DNA from: Raphanus sativus
Lineage: Eukaryota; Streptophyta; Magnoliopsida; Brassicales; Brassicaceae
Direction of reading: 5' to 3'
Length of the DNA stretch: 64,000 bases
Assembly: GCF_000801105.2 (NCBI RefSeq)
Contig: NC_079512.1
Span: forward strand, 25,375,848-25,439,847
The number at the start of each line of letters is the position of its first letter. Position 1 is the first letter of the stretch. This document shows positions 10,921-22,402 of this stretch, one piece after another. The position numbers and the translations under genes are program-made. The notes beneath the pieces are model-generated. The model searched no databases. It saw only the letters and a program-made list of their open reading frames with translations, and had not been told where the DNA came from.

Positions 10921-11946
10921 AAAAATTTACTAAACTAAATCACTTAAACTTAGCACAAAGAAACTAAAGTAATTTTATTCATTTACAAAGAACTACAAAA
11001 TATTCAATTTAAACTATTAAAATTCAGAAACTAATAGAAAATTTAAAACTAAATAAAATATTTACGTAATAGTAAACAACGTAATAGTAAAAAAAGACGT
11101 AGATTACATATGTATCAAAGATAGCTGCTTTACACCTATACAACGACTTTAAACGAATTAAAATATTTGAAACATAATTTTATAGTTTGATATTTAAGTG
11201 TTAATTTAGAATATAAACAGTTAGATTTATACTTTCACTATTTTACTAAGGAAATATTATTTCTAGCCTAACATATACCATAACGAAATGCAATCATGTT
11301 GACCCCAATCTATTCATATAAATGATAATTATGAGAGCCAAAAACTTATTCTTAAGAACTTAAAATATAGTAAACCACAATTAAGCAACCAATTTTAGAT
11401 TCAAATTTATCAAAAAACCATACAAGGAGAGCACCACATACACCTCATTCACTCAATATAATATGATATATGTCGTAATCAATTAATATAGACACAAACA
11501 TCGGATTCAACTATAATTAATTTTAACATATATAATCCTTCGACATCCTAACATTCTCAAAAACCATAAACATTATTATATACTTCGCTTATCAAAAGTT
11601 TACAAAACACACACACAACGAAAATAATACAATTACATAACCTGTAAAACACAAAGGAAATCCATATAAAGACATGAATTACTTTAGGGATAATTTGAAA
11701 TTTAAGTCATATTTGCAAAATAACCTTTAATAAGTTAGTTTAATGAAACTAAAATAAATATTAAAAGTATAATGCTATTTATCAAATATAATGCTATAAC
11801 AAAAATATTTATTATGATGATCTCATAATTATTTTATTATTTTTTATTTAAAATATTTTTTAATCTATAGAATTTTTAATATTTCATAAATTAATATAAA
11901 TTAATTTTTATTATAATTTTCCGCCCGTAGGGCGGACCGACTCTAG
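10815..11946 (+). mobile_element. Non-autonomous Helitron (about 1.1 kb)
   Basis: The 5' end reads TCTATATATATAAATTATT after an A. The 3' end has a perfect hairpin, CCGCCC-GTA-GGGCGG at 11921-11935, followed by CTAG and then T. This TC...hairpin...CTAG structure between A and T is diagnostic of Helitrons. The interior is AT-rich without coding and contains a (TA)n microsatellite at about 10876-10918. The 5' boundary is my best reading. Confidence 0.7.
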
Positions 11947-12640
11947 TTTTCTATATTTTTAAGGTATTTTTATACATTTGAGAAACATTAATTAAGAATG
12001 TTTGAATTGATTAAAAATTTATTAGTGGATAATTATTGGAAAATGTATAGAAAATAAATAGTAAACTAAATTTTAAATATTTATTATATTCTTAATAAAC
12101 ATGAAAACTCTAGAAAATCTTACTGGAACATAGGTATAGGTAGTATAAGTATATTGTTTCAAAAAAAAAGTAGTATAAGTATATATTAGCGTAATGAATA
12201 CACAACTGTCAGAATCTATTAAAATCATACGTTCCCTACTTTATAATCTGGTCCATAAGGATCGTTTTGGTCATTTTCTATTTCTGCAAATTTCCAAATC
12301 ATTTGTGTATTTGTATGCAATTCTCTCTAGAATATACCAAAAAATCTAATTTAAATAGATGAAACTGAAATCTATAAGGTTTCAAAATATATAATATCAT
12401 GCATTGTTTAACCAATTCCAATGACAAAATCCTGATGTTTTTTAAGTTTCAAAAAGAAAAAAAATCCTGATGTTTTTAATTACCAATCAGCATTTGCATG
12501 CGACCAATATTTTGTTAAGAAACGCAGCGTTTAGGAAAGGAAATTTAAAAATAAAAACTGAATTCAGAAGATAACTCACCGGCCAATTTTTACCTTGAAA
12601 CTACACGCTGTTTAGCACATTGAAACAACGACAACATGAT
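11947..12640. other. Spacer upstream of SDP1
   Basis: AT-rich sequence without genes or repeats I can name. The SDP1 promoter presumably lies in its last few hundred bases. No clear TATA box stood out. Confidence 0.35.
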
Positions 12641-12991
12641 GTTTCCAAACTCCACGCGGGAATTACGGAGATCTTATCCAACGACATTTCGTTTGTTGTT
12701 TTTTCTCACACGTTTATCCAAAAACAATTTGAAAAAGAGAGGGGGGGTGAAAAGAAGCCGTCGTGATCGGCCGAGTCTTCGTCCGCGTCACCGTTATCAC
12801 CCTCTCTTATCTCGTCGCGATTCACATTGCAATCAATCAATCAAAAAAACAATTAAGAAAAAAAACATCCTCCATTTATTATTATTTTTCAAAAATTTAC
12901 ATGCCTCTCTGATTTTTTCTCTGTCCCCCAAGTAAACACGTTTCTTCTTGCTTCTCTGATTCTGGACCTACCCAAGTGCACACACGCTCAG

Positions 12992-13406
12992 GTAATTTCG
13001 TTATTTTCTGGGGTTTTGGTAACGGTGTTTGTGATTGATCTCTGGGTTTTCTCTCTCGATTCAAATTTCTGAGCTTTTTGAGAATTTTGATTATTCTCTG
13101 AGAATATTCTGAGTTTATGATCTCGTCGGAATCCCCTGTTTTCATCCACCCTGTCGCGATTAAAAGCTCTTATTTCAGGTTTTACACGCAAAAAGGATCA
13201 TAATTGCTTCAGTTTTATTTGCCTAATTAGATCAAAACTCTGTTTCTCTGCACAACTCTGTTTCTATAAAAAACTCTGTTTCTCTACACAACTCTGTTTC
13301 TATGCATAACTCTGTTTCTATGCACAACTCTGTTTTTTTGCAGAACTCTGTTTCTATATAACTCTATCATAATACTCAAAAAAAAGTTTTTTTTTTGTCC
13401 TTGCAG
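12992..13406 (+). other. Intron in the SDP1 5' leader, with a short tandem repeat
   Basis: A GTAATTTCG donor at 12992 and a TTGCAG acceptor at 13401-13406 bracket an untranslated-leader intron ending 22 bases before the SDP1 start codon. Inside, at about 13234-13370, the phrase AACTCTGTTTCT is repeated about seven times with 3-7 base spacers. The long T-rich intron close to the ATG resembles leader introns that raise expression in plants; that role is inferred. Confidence 0.55.
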
Positions 13407-13428
13407 TTGATAACATTAATCATCTCCG

Positions 13429-16400
13429 ATGGATCATATAAGTAATGAAGCCAAAGTTGATACCTTTTCAATCGGACCAACATCCATCGTTGGTCGAACC
13501 ATCGCCTTCAGAGTCCTGTTCTGTAAATCAATGATACAGCTCAGACGCGATCTCTTTCGCTTCTTGCTGCATTGGTTCCTTACTTTTAAGCTATCCATCT
13601 CACCCTTTGTATCCTGGTTTCATCCCCGGAACCCACAAGGGATCTTAGCAGTCGTCACGATCATCGCCTTCCTGTTGAAACGTTACACCAACGTGAAAAA
13701 GAAGGCGGAGATGGTTTACTGGAGGAACTTCTGGAGGAACATGATGCGCGCGGCTTTGACTTACGAGGAATGGGCTCATGCCGCTAAGATGCTAGAGAAG
13801 GAGTCGCCAAAGATGAATGAATCTGATCTTTACGACGAAGAGTTGGTTAAGAACAAGCTTCAGGAGCTTCGTCATCGTCGCCAAGAAGGATGTCTTAGAG
13901 ACATCATGTTCTGTATGAGAGCTGATCTCGTGAGGAACCTCGGTAACATGTGCAACTCGGAGCTGCATCAAGGTAGGCTTCGGGTTCCTACACTTATAAA
14001 AGAGTACATCAACGAGGTCTCTACTCAGTTGAGAATGGTATGTAACTCTGACTCATTAGAAGAGCTTTCTTTAGAAGAGAAGCTTTCCTTCATGCATGAA
14101 ACACGTCACGCCTTTGGTAGAACGGCTTTGCTTCTTAGCGGTGGGGCTTCTCTCGGTGCGTTTCATGTCGGTGTGGTCAGGACTTTGGTGGAGCATAAGC
14201 TCTTGCCTCGGATAATAGCTGGTTCTAGCGTTGGCTCCATAATCTGTTCGATCGTAGCCACAAGGTCTTGGCCGGAGCTACAGAGTTTCTTTGAGAACTC
14301 TTTGCATTCTCTACAGTTCTTTGATCAGCTAGGAAGCGTTTTCACAATCGTTAAAAGAGTCATGACGCAAGGCGCTTTACACGACATCAGACAGCTGCAA
14401 TGCATGCTTAGAAACCTCACATGCAATCTCACGTTCCAAGAAGCTTATGATATAACAGGGAGGATTCTAGCGATAACGGTTTGCTCTCCAAGAAAGCATG
14501 AACCGCCTCGGTGTCTTAACTATCTGACTTCGCCTCATGTGGTTATATGGAGCGCAGTGACTGCTTCTTGTGCGTTTCCTGGTCTCTTTGAAGCTCAAGA
14601 ACTAATGGCTAAAGATAGAAGTGGAGAGATTGTGCCGTATCATCCACCTTTCAATTTAGATCCTGAAGAAGGTACTGAATCATCTACACGCCGGTGGAGA
14701 GATGGTAGCTTGGAGGTTGACTTACCGATGATGCAGCTTAAGGAGCTGTTCAATGTCAATCATTTTATCGTGAGCCAAGCTAATCCTCACATTGTTCCTT
14801 TACTGCGTCTAAAGGATATAGTTCGAGCTTATGGTGGTAGATTCGCAGCAAAGGTATGTTTATCTATCTTATTAAAACAGAAACATTCTGATGGACCTAA
14901 CATTTATTTTGTAAGTTTTTAAATTAAATACACTTTTATACTTTATAGTTAAAGATACATTAAATCACTAATGTTTCTTTCTTTATACTACTATCCCTGT
15001 TTCCAAACAATATACTTATTTCTTTATACTACTATCAATGTTTCTAAACAATATATTTTTATACTACTATCAATGTTTCCAAACAATACAATAAGTAATC
15101 TTAGTTATTTTATATCTATCATTTTGTAGAAACGTCATAATTTCATAAATTGCCAAATAATGAACTTTAAAATTTGGATTATAAGATTACAAATTATGAA
15201 ACTATTACAATTTAAATCCAATTAGATTACATATCGGTCATCCATCAGTTCAATCGGTTAGTCTCGGGTTTTAGTGATTTTTAATATGAATATTTTGAAA
15301 ACATAAATTGAATTGTCAGATCTCCGGATTAACCGGTATTGTCACAATCGGGTTGAATTTAAAAACACTGATTTGAAGCAAAAATATTTTAAATACACAC
15401 TCTTTAAAATTACCAAAATATTTGTTAAGTTATTAGTGAAATTTTTCATCGTAAGATATCCCGCGCTTCAAAAGCGCGGGTCAAAATCTAGTATGTTTTA
15501 TTAGGTATGACACATTTATCCAGAACCAAAAAAACAAAACATACTGAACCGAGTTAACCGAATCCGAACCAAATCGAACGAATTCTATATTCTAGAATCG
15601 GAAAAACGAAACCGAATAGTAAACCGAACTTCTAAAATCAAATAGTAATCCAAAACCAAATATTTTTAAATTACTATTTATAAACCGAAATACTCAAAAC
15701 TACGAATTTTTCACCCTAAATATTTTAAATTATCTGAATTTTCCAATATTTTATGCAAATAACTTAAATTACCTAATATTTAATATGAAAAACTTGAATT
15801 ATCCGATGTTTTTATCCATGCAAAATTACCAGAAAAATCGGAACCGAATTGGACCCATATTTTCGGATATTAGCTGGTTCCTAACTTTGCTACAAATCAA
15901 AAACTGACCCGAGTTTTGTAAATAACCGAACAGTTCCCGATATAGAACCAAAAACCCAAAAACTGAAATATCCGGATCAAAAACTGAACCGAAAACCATA
16001 CGCCATAGGCTTATGTCTCATACTCAACTCAGTTTTGTTCCGGTCCCTTTTGTTATAACCGCTTTACTTGTCTTTTTGCCCTTTTAGCTTGCGCATCTAG
16101 TGGAGATGGAGGTAAAACATAGATGCAACCAGGTACTAGAGCTTGGCTTTCCTCTCGGTGGACTTGCAAAGCTTTTTGCTCAGGAGTGGGAAGGTGATGT
16201 AACAGTTGTAATGCCTGCTACTCTTGCTCAGGTTCTGATCTATGTTGTTGAGTCTTGTTAGAGAGATTGGACTTGTTAGATTCTTATTGTGTTGTGTTGT
16301 CTTGTGCAGTACTCGAAGATTATACAAAACCCTACTCATGTGGAGCTTCAGAAAGCGGCTAACCAAGGAAGGAGATGCACTTGGGAGAAGCTATCAGCCA

Positions 16401-17170
16401 TAAAAGCAAACTGTGGCATCGAGCTTGCGCTTGATGACAGTGTAGCTATTCTTAACCATATGCGTAGGCTCAAGAGAAGCGCCGAGAGAGCCGCTGCTGC
16501 TGCTGCTGGCACGTCCTCGTCTCATCACGGTTTGGCTTCAACCACAAGGTTCAATGGTTCTAGAAGAATCCCATCTTGGAACGTCATTGCCAGAGAGAAC
16601 TCGACTGGTTCACTCGATGAACTAGTCGCTGACAGTAATCTCCACGCGTCTTCAGGCAAGGCTTTGAGCGAGAGTGAAACAGAGAGCGTGGAGCTGAGTT
16701 CTTGGACTAGAACTGGTGGACCTTTGATGAGAACAGCTTCTGCTAATAAGTTCATTGACTTCGTTCACAGTCTTGATGTTGACATTGCATTGACCAGAGG
16801 ATTTAGTAGCAGCCCGACTTCTCCAGCGGTTCCTGGCCCATTTAGTCCAAGCTTTAGCCCAGACTCAAGATCCATGGACAGCAATAACAACATGCTTGGA
16901 GCAAATACTTCAAGCATAATAGTTACTGAAGGTGATCTTCTACAGACTGAGAGAACGAGTAACGGTTTTGTGTTGAACGTTGTTAGAAGAGAGAACTTGG
17001 GAATGTCTATTGGGAATCAGAACACAGAGCTGCCAGAGAGTCTACAGCTCGATATACCTGACAAGGAGATGGATAGTAGCTCTGCATCAGAACATGAAGT
17101 AGACCAAGAAGGTGATGATGATGAAGAAGAGGAAGAACATAACTGCTCGGATCCTGTTACGGTTTCTTGA
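13429..17170 (+). CDS. SDP1: SDP1 patatin-like triacylglycerol lipase
   Basis: Three coding exons, 13429-14853, 16088-16231 and 16310-17170, encode 809 residues colinear with Arabidopsis SUGAR-DEPENDENT1, the lipase that starts seed-oil breakdown on oil bodies after germination. The conserved N-terminal domain and hydrophobic segment ([16 protein letters not shown]) come first. The patatin core follows, with the oxyanion-hole motif [12 protein letters not shown], nucleophile elbow GSSVGS and catalytic Asp in [10 protein letters not shown]. The C-terminal tail is Ser-rich, then acidic. The first intron holds a Helitron at 14863-15491. The frame ends at TGA 17168-17170, but reading on in frame gives EYSGLQEPMTGSVIDA then TAG at 17219-17221, matching the usual SDP1 end. 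So a Ser codon has become a stop and 17 residues are lost. The core is intact and the protein is probably active. Confidence 0.95.
14863..15491 (+). mobile_element. Helitron (family H-a) in the first SDP1 intron
   Basis: 629 bp with a 5' end TCTATCTTATTAAAACAG and a 3' end with hairpin CCGCGCTTCAAAAGCGCGG then GTCAAAATCTAG, inserted between A and T ten bases after the splice donor. Almost the same sequence occurs at 28772-29516 and 62751-63394. No coding. The remaining intron, 15492-16087, is rich in ACCGAA/CCGAAC motifs typical of dispersed Brassicaceae repeats. Confidence 0.88.
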
Positions 17171-17221
17171 GAATATTCAGGTTTACAAGAACCGATGACT
17201 GGTAGTGTTATAGATGCTTAG

Positions 17222-18030
17222 TCTGATTGATTGGAGTGAGACTCTTGTTCAACAAGAGTTTGGATGTTTTCATAGTGCTTTGTAAATTGTAGTATAAGCC
17301 ATAATGTGCATGTTGTGTATGTATGTATGTTTGCAATATTTATTATTTGAAAATTCAATTATTAATTTGTGGAATAGAATCCTTTTTAAATTAACAGTTT
17401 TTTTACGCAACAAAGTTGTGCCACAGAGCTTCCAAAGCAAAGCCTTGATGAACATACTCTTTATCATCAAACATTATTGTTAAGCATGGGAAGATATAAA
17501 CAGTTCTCTCGATCTGTGTACTGCAATTTGGTGCAATATAGTCTCATAGTTCGAACATTTATCCTCTTTGTAGCTCAACAACTCAAGTGCAACGTGAAAC
17601 ACCACCTTGCCAAGAAGCCTGAACGTGCTCTCCGCACTCCTACTGAGACAAAACATATATAAGAAGTTTCTTAAGTTGTCTCCTCTTTGAAACATCAATC
17701 TCTGCTCTTTTTAAAATGTGATCACAAAAAAACGTAGAATCATCCAACTGGTATCTCTCTGGACATGTCATCCATCACAGTTGCTGCCACTATTTGCAAG
17801 ATATCCACTGTAGATAAGGTCTGCAAGTTGTTGTACAAGTCAAAGTCAAATCCTTGATTCTCAATACAGAGTGGCTGAGTTTGAAGGCTGGGTCCAAGAT
17901 ATGATTCTCCAGTCAAATCCTTGATTCTCAATACGATTGCAAGTTGTTGTAATCGTGTGTATGTGTTCCGATTTCTACGATCTGATACAGTTAAACGAGT
18001 GAGGACGCGTGGCAATACGAGATTGGAGGG
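17222..18030 (-). pseudogene. Unrecognised coding-like remnants on the minus strand
   Basis: Minus-strand frames at 17270-17470, 17480-17698 and 17740-18015 read like eroded protein sequence (e.g. KALLWKLCGTTLLRKK, SRELFISSHA, STVDILQIVAATVMDD), but I cannot name the family. The block TCAAATCCTTGATTCTCAA occurs twice, at about 17844 and 17910, in different frames, showing local duplication. In Arabidopsis the next gene after SDP1 is a nuclear intron-maturase gene, which is one possible source. This is a positional guess only. Confidence 0.3.
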
Positions 18031-18300
18031 AGAAGTTTGTTACAAGTTCGTTAGGCGGTTAAGAGAAACAGAGTATAAATAGAGTTCGATGTTAAACTTG
18101 TAATTCATTCAGAAAAATATCTTGATTCACTTTCTTAAAGAACTTGGTTCATCTCTGTAACTCTTTACAAGCTTATATTGGAAAGGATCGTTCTTCTTCC
18201 GGGATCTTTTGCAACTAAGCTACGTTTTTCGTGTTTGTTACGAACGTGGAAGCGATTCATCATAACGATAGATACTTTATCGTTATCACGATCTTGAATG
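18030..18300 (+). repeat. Possible LTR-retrotransposon (copia-type) LTR fragment
   Basis: A TATA box (GTATAAATAGAG at about 18072) is followed by pyrimidine-rich leader-like sequence and GCAACTAAGCTACG, an arrangement like plant copia LTRs. No matching second LTR, primer site or target duplication was found, so this is a weak call. Further right, at about 18390-18560, the minus strand has a coding-like run (ILGTFLKSADELVMKGKEQF) of unknown origin. Confidence 0.25.
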
Positions 18301-18609
18301 CAAACTCTGACACAAAACCGCAATGGTTCATACTGTATCTACACATGTTAGAGTCTTATGCAAGGAACTTCACGAGATGTGCAAGACCTCGTTGCAGAAA
18401 TTGTTCCTTGCCCTTCATCACAAGCTCATCAGCTGACTTGAGAAAAGTGCCAAGAATTTTCCGTGCTGATGTTCTCAACGGAGACGTACAGTTCACAAAG
18501 ACAAGACAAAACCTCAGATCAAATAAAGGTTTTGTTTCTTCAAAGGTTAATGAATGTAGTTTCGTGGAGAAGAAAATATTTCTCTTCTCATCAAATAGTT
18601 GTGAGTGAA

Positions 18610-19314
18610 ATAGGGTTAAATAAACATAGAACTGGATTAATCGTAATTATTATAAATATGTAGCATATAATGCTTAAGAAAAGTCTGAGAAAATAGTAAT
18701 TGTTCTTCTCCAGGATCAGATCAACAATGGATACAAGCAGATTTTTTTGTCGGCATTAAAGTTCACTTTTATGAAACTACTCATTATTTTCAATTTCTAT
18801 CTATTGATTTTCAACTACAAATATTTAACAAATAAACCATAATAATTCTGAATATATTCTATTAGATGAAATCCTTATTTTCCAATAAGGGGAAATTTGA
18901 AAGGATTTGCTCAAATCATTGATCCAAGTTTTTCTAAATTCTAGATCCAATAAGGTGAGATTTGAAGAAAAAATGAAGTCTCTCCAAAGTCCAAATCATC
19001 AATCCAATAAGCCCCATATATACATGTATGCCATAAACCCATATACACACCCACTTACATATACATATACAAGATATAATGACCCAATATGGCCCAATAC
19101 ACTTTAAGATTGTGCTTAGAATAATCTCCAACAAGAATGGGAGAAAGACAAAGTTTGTAGATAAGACTGTTCAGCTTTGGTTGCTTTCACTCCAAGGAAG
19201 GGGTAAACTTAACGGATGGCTTGTGGTTTGGAACCAGAGTGGAACCTTAAGCTTAGAAATTTTGTTCTTTTGTCTCTTAGATTGATTTTTTGATTCATCA
19301 AACAGCTGCATTTG
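18610..19314. other. Intergenic, no gene seen
   Basis: AT-rich DNA with a short repeated phrase (ATCCAATAAGG near 18876 and 18944). No coding or RNA gene recognised. Confidence 0.35.
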
Positions 19315-19341
19315 ATGTAAATATGTTTTTTTTTTGTAATT

Positions 19342-19444
19342 TAAAAAAAATTGGACCATTTCTCGATTTGTGCGTATCATTGCGCAGAAGCCGTGCTAAT
19401 CTTCTTTGTATCGTTCCAATTTTATCGGATGTCCCCCAAGGGAC
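19342..19444 (-). pseudogene. U6 snRNA retropseudogene
   Basis: The minus strand reads as nearly full-length plant U6 spliceosomal RNA, from GTCCCTTGGGGGACATCC through AAATTGGAACGATACA to AAATCGAGAAATGGTCC and a T-run. Differences include the essential ACAGAGA box changed to ACAAAGA, GGCCCCTGCGC changed to GGCTTCTGCGC, and a two-base loss in the GATGACACGC region. The copy lies between 15 bp direct repeats TGTAAATATGTTTTT at 19315-19329 and 19445-19459, and has an A-run at its 3' side on the minus strand. No plant upstream sequence element (TCCCACATCG) is present. It is therefore an RNA-derived insertion made by LINE machinery, not a working U6 gene. Confidence 0.9.
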
Positions 19445-19857
19445 TGTAAATATGTTTTTGCATGAACAAAATTAACGTTCATTCAGAAAAAAAAAACAAG
19501 CCAGGAAAAACAAACATGTGTGAACGCATTGTAAAGAACCTCAAAAAGACAAGTAAAAATCTTGCTTTTCACATTTTAAAAACTTAGTTTCGGCAGTAGC
19601 CCCTTCGTGAAGGAAGGTATAAACGAATAAAGCCGAAATTCGAGAGAAATAAAAAACTAAACAAGAATATTTCATCTGCCACTGCCACAATTAATCATAG
19701 CTTATATAATGAGAAGCATCCTAACAACACTGTTTTATCTTGTATCCAAACCAAGAATCATATTCCCGAATCACACAGTCACAATCTCCTTTTGTCTGTT
19801 TCCACTTGCGAATTGAAAGAGCCAACACAAAGAGAAGAGCTTCTTCTGTAAGAAAAG

Positions 19858-20443
19858 ATGCAGAAAGACATGGGAACCGCAGAGGATCAACATCTTCCGC
19901 AAGGTCAGGATTAATCTAAGTGGTCTATCCTGTTTGTTTTAGGGATGGTAACGAATCAAACATGTCTTTTTGAAGAAAAGTAAAAGATTTGTAGTATACT
20001 TACTTCTCTAGACAGGATATCCAGCTGCAGAAAAAGTCTCTGAACAACCAGGACAAGACGAGAAGAAGAAGCCAAGGTTTTTCGAGACAGAGCAGAAAGG
20101 AGACAGAGGCTTCATTGAAGGATGGTAATAAAAAGCTAAAAGTTATAAGTAGCAAACTATCATTTTTTTTTTGTAAAGGAACAAAAACTAGAAAATATAA
20201 GTTTAAAGGGTTACTTGTAGCTAATAAGCACATATTATTCATAACTGCATGGAAAAGTTCAAGAGCTCAACTAGAAAACACATTAAGTACTCTGTTTCTG
20301 TCTCAGACCCAGCAAAAAAAAAAAGACTCTGTTTCTGTTTTTCTAGCAGTGACTCTTGTGTATGTTTTTTTTCCTTTGTTTGTTTCTTCCTATGCAGTCT
20401 CGCTGCACTATGCTGCTGCTGGATTTGTGAAATGTGTTTCTAA
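19858..20443 (+). CDS. CYSTM-family cysteine-rich membrane peptide
   Basis: Three small exons, 19858-19903, 20016-20124 and 20398-20443, join in frame to give 66 residues. The peptide has a polar N-terminus, GYPAAEKV, a charged middle (DEKKKPRFFE, KGDRGFIEG) and the diagnostic C-terminal module CLAALCCCWICEMCF. CYSTM proteins are short stress-linked peptides whose Cys-rich tail inserts into the plasma membrane or binds partners. Both introns are GT-AG. Position after SDP1 agrees with the Arabidopsis order, where a CYSTM gene lies near At5g04080. All codons are intact, so it is probably functional. Confidence 0.88.
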
Positions 20444-20499
20444 GGTAAAGAAGAACACTACAGTGTGTCGAGCTACCTTGTGTATCTATTAGTGTGAGA

Positions 20500-20645
20500 G
20501 ATTGCAGGACTATATAGTAGACCAATCTGAAACTTCCTATACTATGTGTGTGGCGTTTGTATGTATTGTTGTAAGATTGCAGGACTCTATAGTAGCTTAA
20601 TCTGAAACTTCCTGTACTGTGTGTGGTGTTTGTATGTATTGAAAG
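20500..20645 (+). repeat. 75 bp tandem duplication in the CYSTM 3' region
   Basis: The block beginning GATTGCAGGACT and ending TTTGTATGTATTG occurs twice in a row (about 20500 and 20575) with a few changes. It probably lies in the 3' untranslated region of the CYSTM gene. Confidence 0.7.
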
Positions 20646-20659
20646 ATGATTATTATACT

Positions 20660-21747
20660 AATAATGTAAAGGTGGTCATATTTTCTGAGTTGTTACACGA
20701 TTGGTCAAAATTCAAACAAACTAGATTGGTACTCGCTCTATACAACCGGCTTAACAAGTTTTACACACAAGTTTTTTAAAAAGTATCATACAGTTAACAA
20801 GCTCACCTTGACATCAAACTGGAAATAACTCAATTGCAATGTTAAACTATATACCATTTGTTCAAAAAAAAAAACTATATACCCAACTCATTACTTCAAT
20901 GTCGTATCCAACCAATAGAACATTTTAAGTGCAGCTTGTTATATTAGACTATATGTTGCTTGACCATGAGTCTCAGATAATATGCCTTGAAACTTTTCCG
21001 GTTATCTTCTTCAAGCTTGTTAAGGTCCGTTTAGTTTTTGAACCCGCTAATTTCAAGCCCTAATTAACATCGCTATGCTAAAAGTAAATGCATGACCATA
21101 ACCAAGTTGGCTAAACTCTGAGATTTCTGTTTACGGAGTTGACTCCTGGACTTAGGCGAATAAAAAGAGTACATGCATGCATCGTAGTCTCAGGTCCGGT
21201 TCTGAAAGTGCATTCTTCAGCGTGTGTAAAACAGTAAAAGCGTCAGGTTCCTTTATTTTTACTGCATTCCTACGTTTTCTACAAACTATTCACACTTGGA
21301 CTTTACCTCATGGCCGCTCAAGTCTATAACAAATGTGATTTCTTGGTGATGACTGAGTTATTTATTAAGCAACGAAAATCTATAAGAAATTGTTTTTTTG
21401 TTGTTCAATAGTTGAATTTTGTTCACATATTTTTTGGTTAAAGGGCTGTGGTCACCAAAACTGATTTTTTCAATTATATATATCCCCTTAGTATTAAAAT
21501 GGAAGCAAAAAAAGAGAATAACCTTGAAAGAGTAATATATTTTCGAAATTGCCATTTTGACGACGTGTCGGCACGAGGTTCCTTCTCAGACCCTTTTTGA
21601 AAGAAGACTTACTCACCTTAGGATATTACGGTTATTGCCATTGGACAAACATGCATATTCGTATGATAATGATACATAGTTTCATGTCCGCATATGTATA
21701 TAAGGAAATAAATCAGTTTCGTGATTCGAGAATTTTTGTCTACGTGA
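20660..21747. other. Intergenic, no gene seen
   Basis: About 1.1 kb of AT-rich sequence. No convincing coding, repeat or RNA gene. Confidence 0.35.
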
Positions 21748-22402
21748 TTTTTGCATTTATTCTCACCTTCTATATTTGTCCTGATTTTTAATGAGATTTA
21801 TAATGTTCTTTTGTATATGGAAACCCAATTATTACTCATATTAAATAGAGAGTGGAAAGTGTTTTTTTTTGCAATGAAAATCGAATTATTACTCATATGG
21901 AAATCGAATGATGACTCATATTAAATATGAGAGTTAATTAAGATATTTTTTTCGGAATCGAATTTTGATTAATCAATTTTTGCATTCATTCTCACCTTCT
22001 ATATTTGTCCTGATTTTTAATGAGATTTATAATGTTCTTTTGTATATGGAAACCCAATTATTACTCATATTAAATAGAGAGTGGAAAGTGTTTTTTTTTG
22101 CAATGAAAATCGAATTATTACTCATATGGAAATCGAATTATGACTCATATTAAATATGAAAGTTAATTAAGATATTTTTTTCGAAATCGAATTTTGATTA
22201 ACCGATTTTTGCATTCATTCTCACCTTCTATATTTGTCCTGATTTTTAATGAGATTTATAATGTTCTTTTGTATATGGAAACCCAATTATTACTCATATT
22301 AAATAGAGAGTGGAAAGTGCTTATTTTTTTGGCAATGAAAAACGAATTATTACTCATATGGAAATCGAATTATGACTCATATTAAATATGAGAGGGCGGG
22401 TA
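21748..22402 (+). repeat. 229 bp tandem repeat, nearly three copies
   Basis: Units start at TTTTTGCAT at about 21748, 21977 and 22206 and are nearly identical. Each carries TCTCACCTTCTATATTTGTC, then internal short repeats (ATTATTACTCATAT twice per unit). Short open frames in each unit (62-63 codons) share sequence only because of the duplication. The period of 229 bp is constant. Confidence 0.88.

Noticed and set aside
12636..12935. 99-codon frame upstream of SDP1
   Set aside because: Basic, low-complexity leader sequence with no family match; at most an upstream ORF of the SDP1 transcript.
19342..19444. Functional U6 snRNA gene
   Set aside because: ACAGAGA box mutated, no upstream sequence element, and flanked by target duplications.
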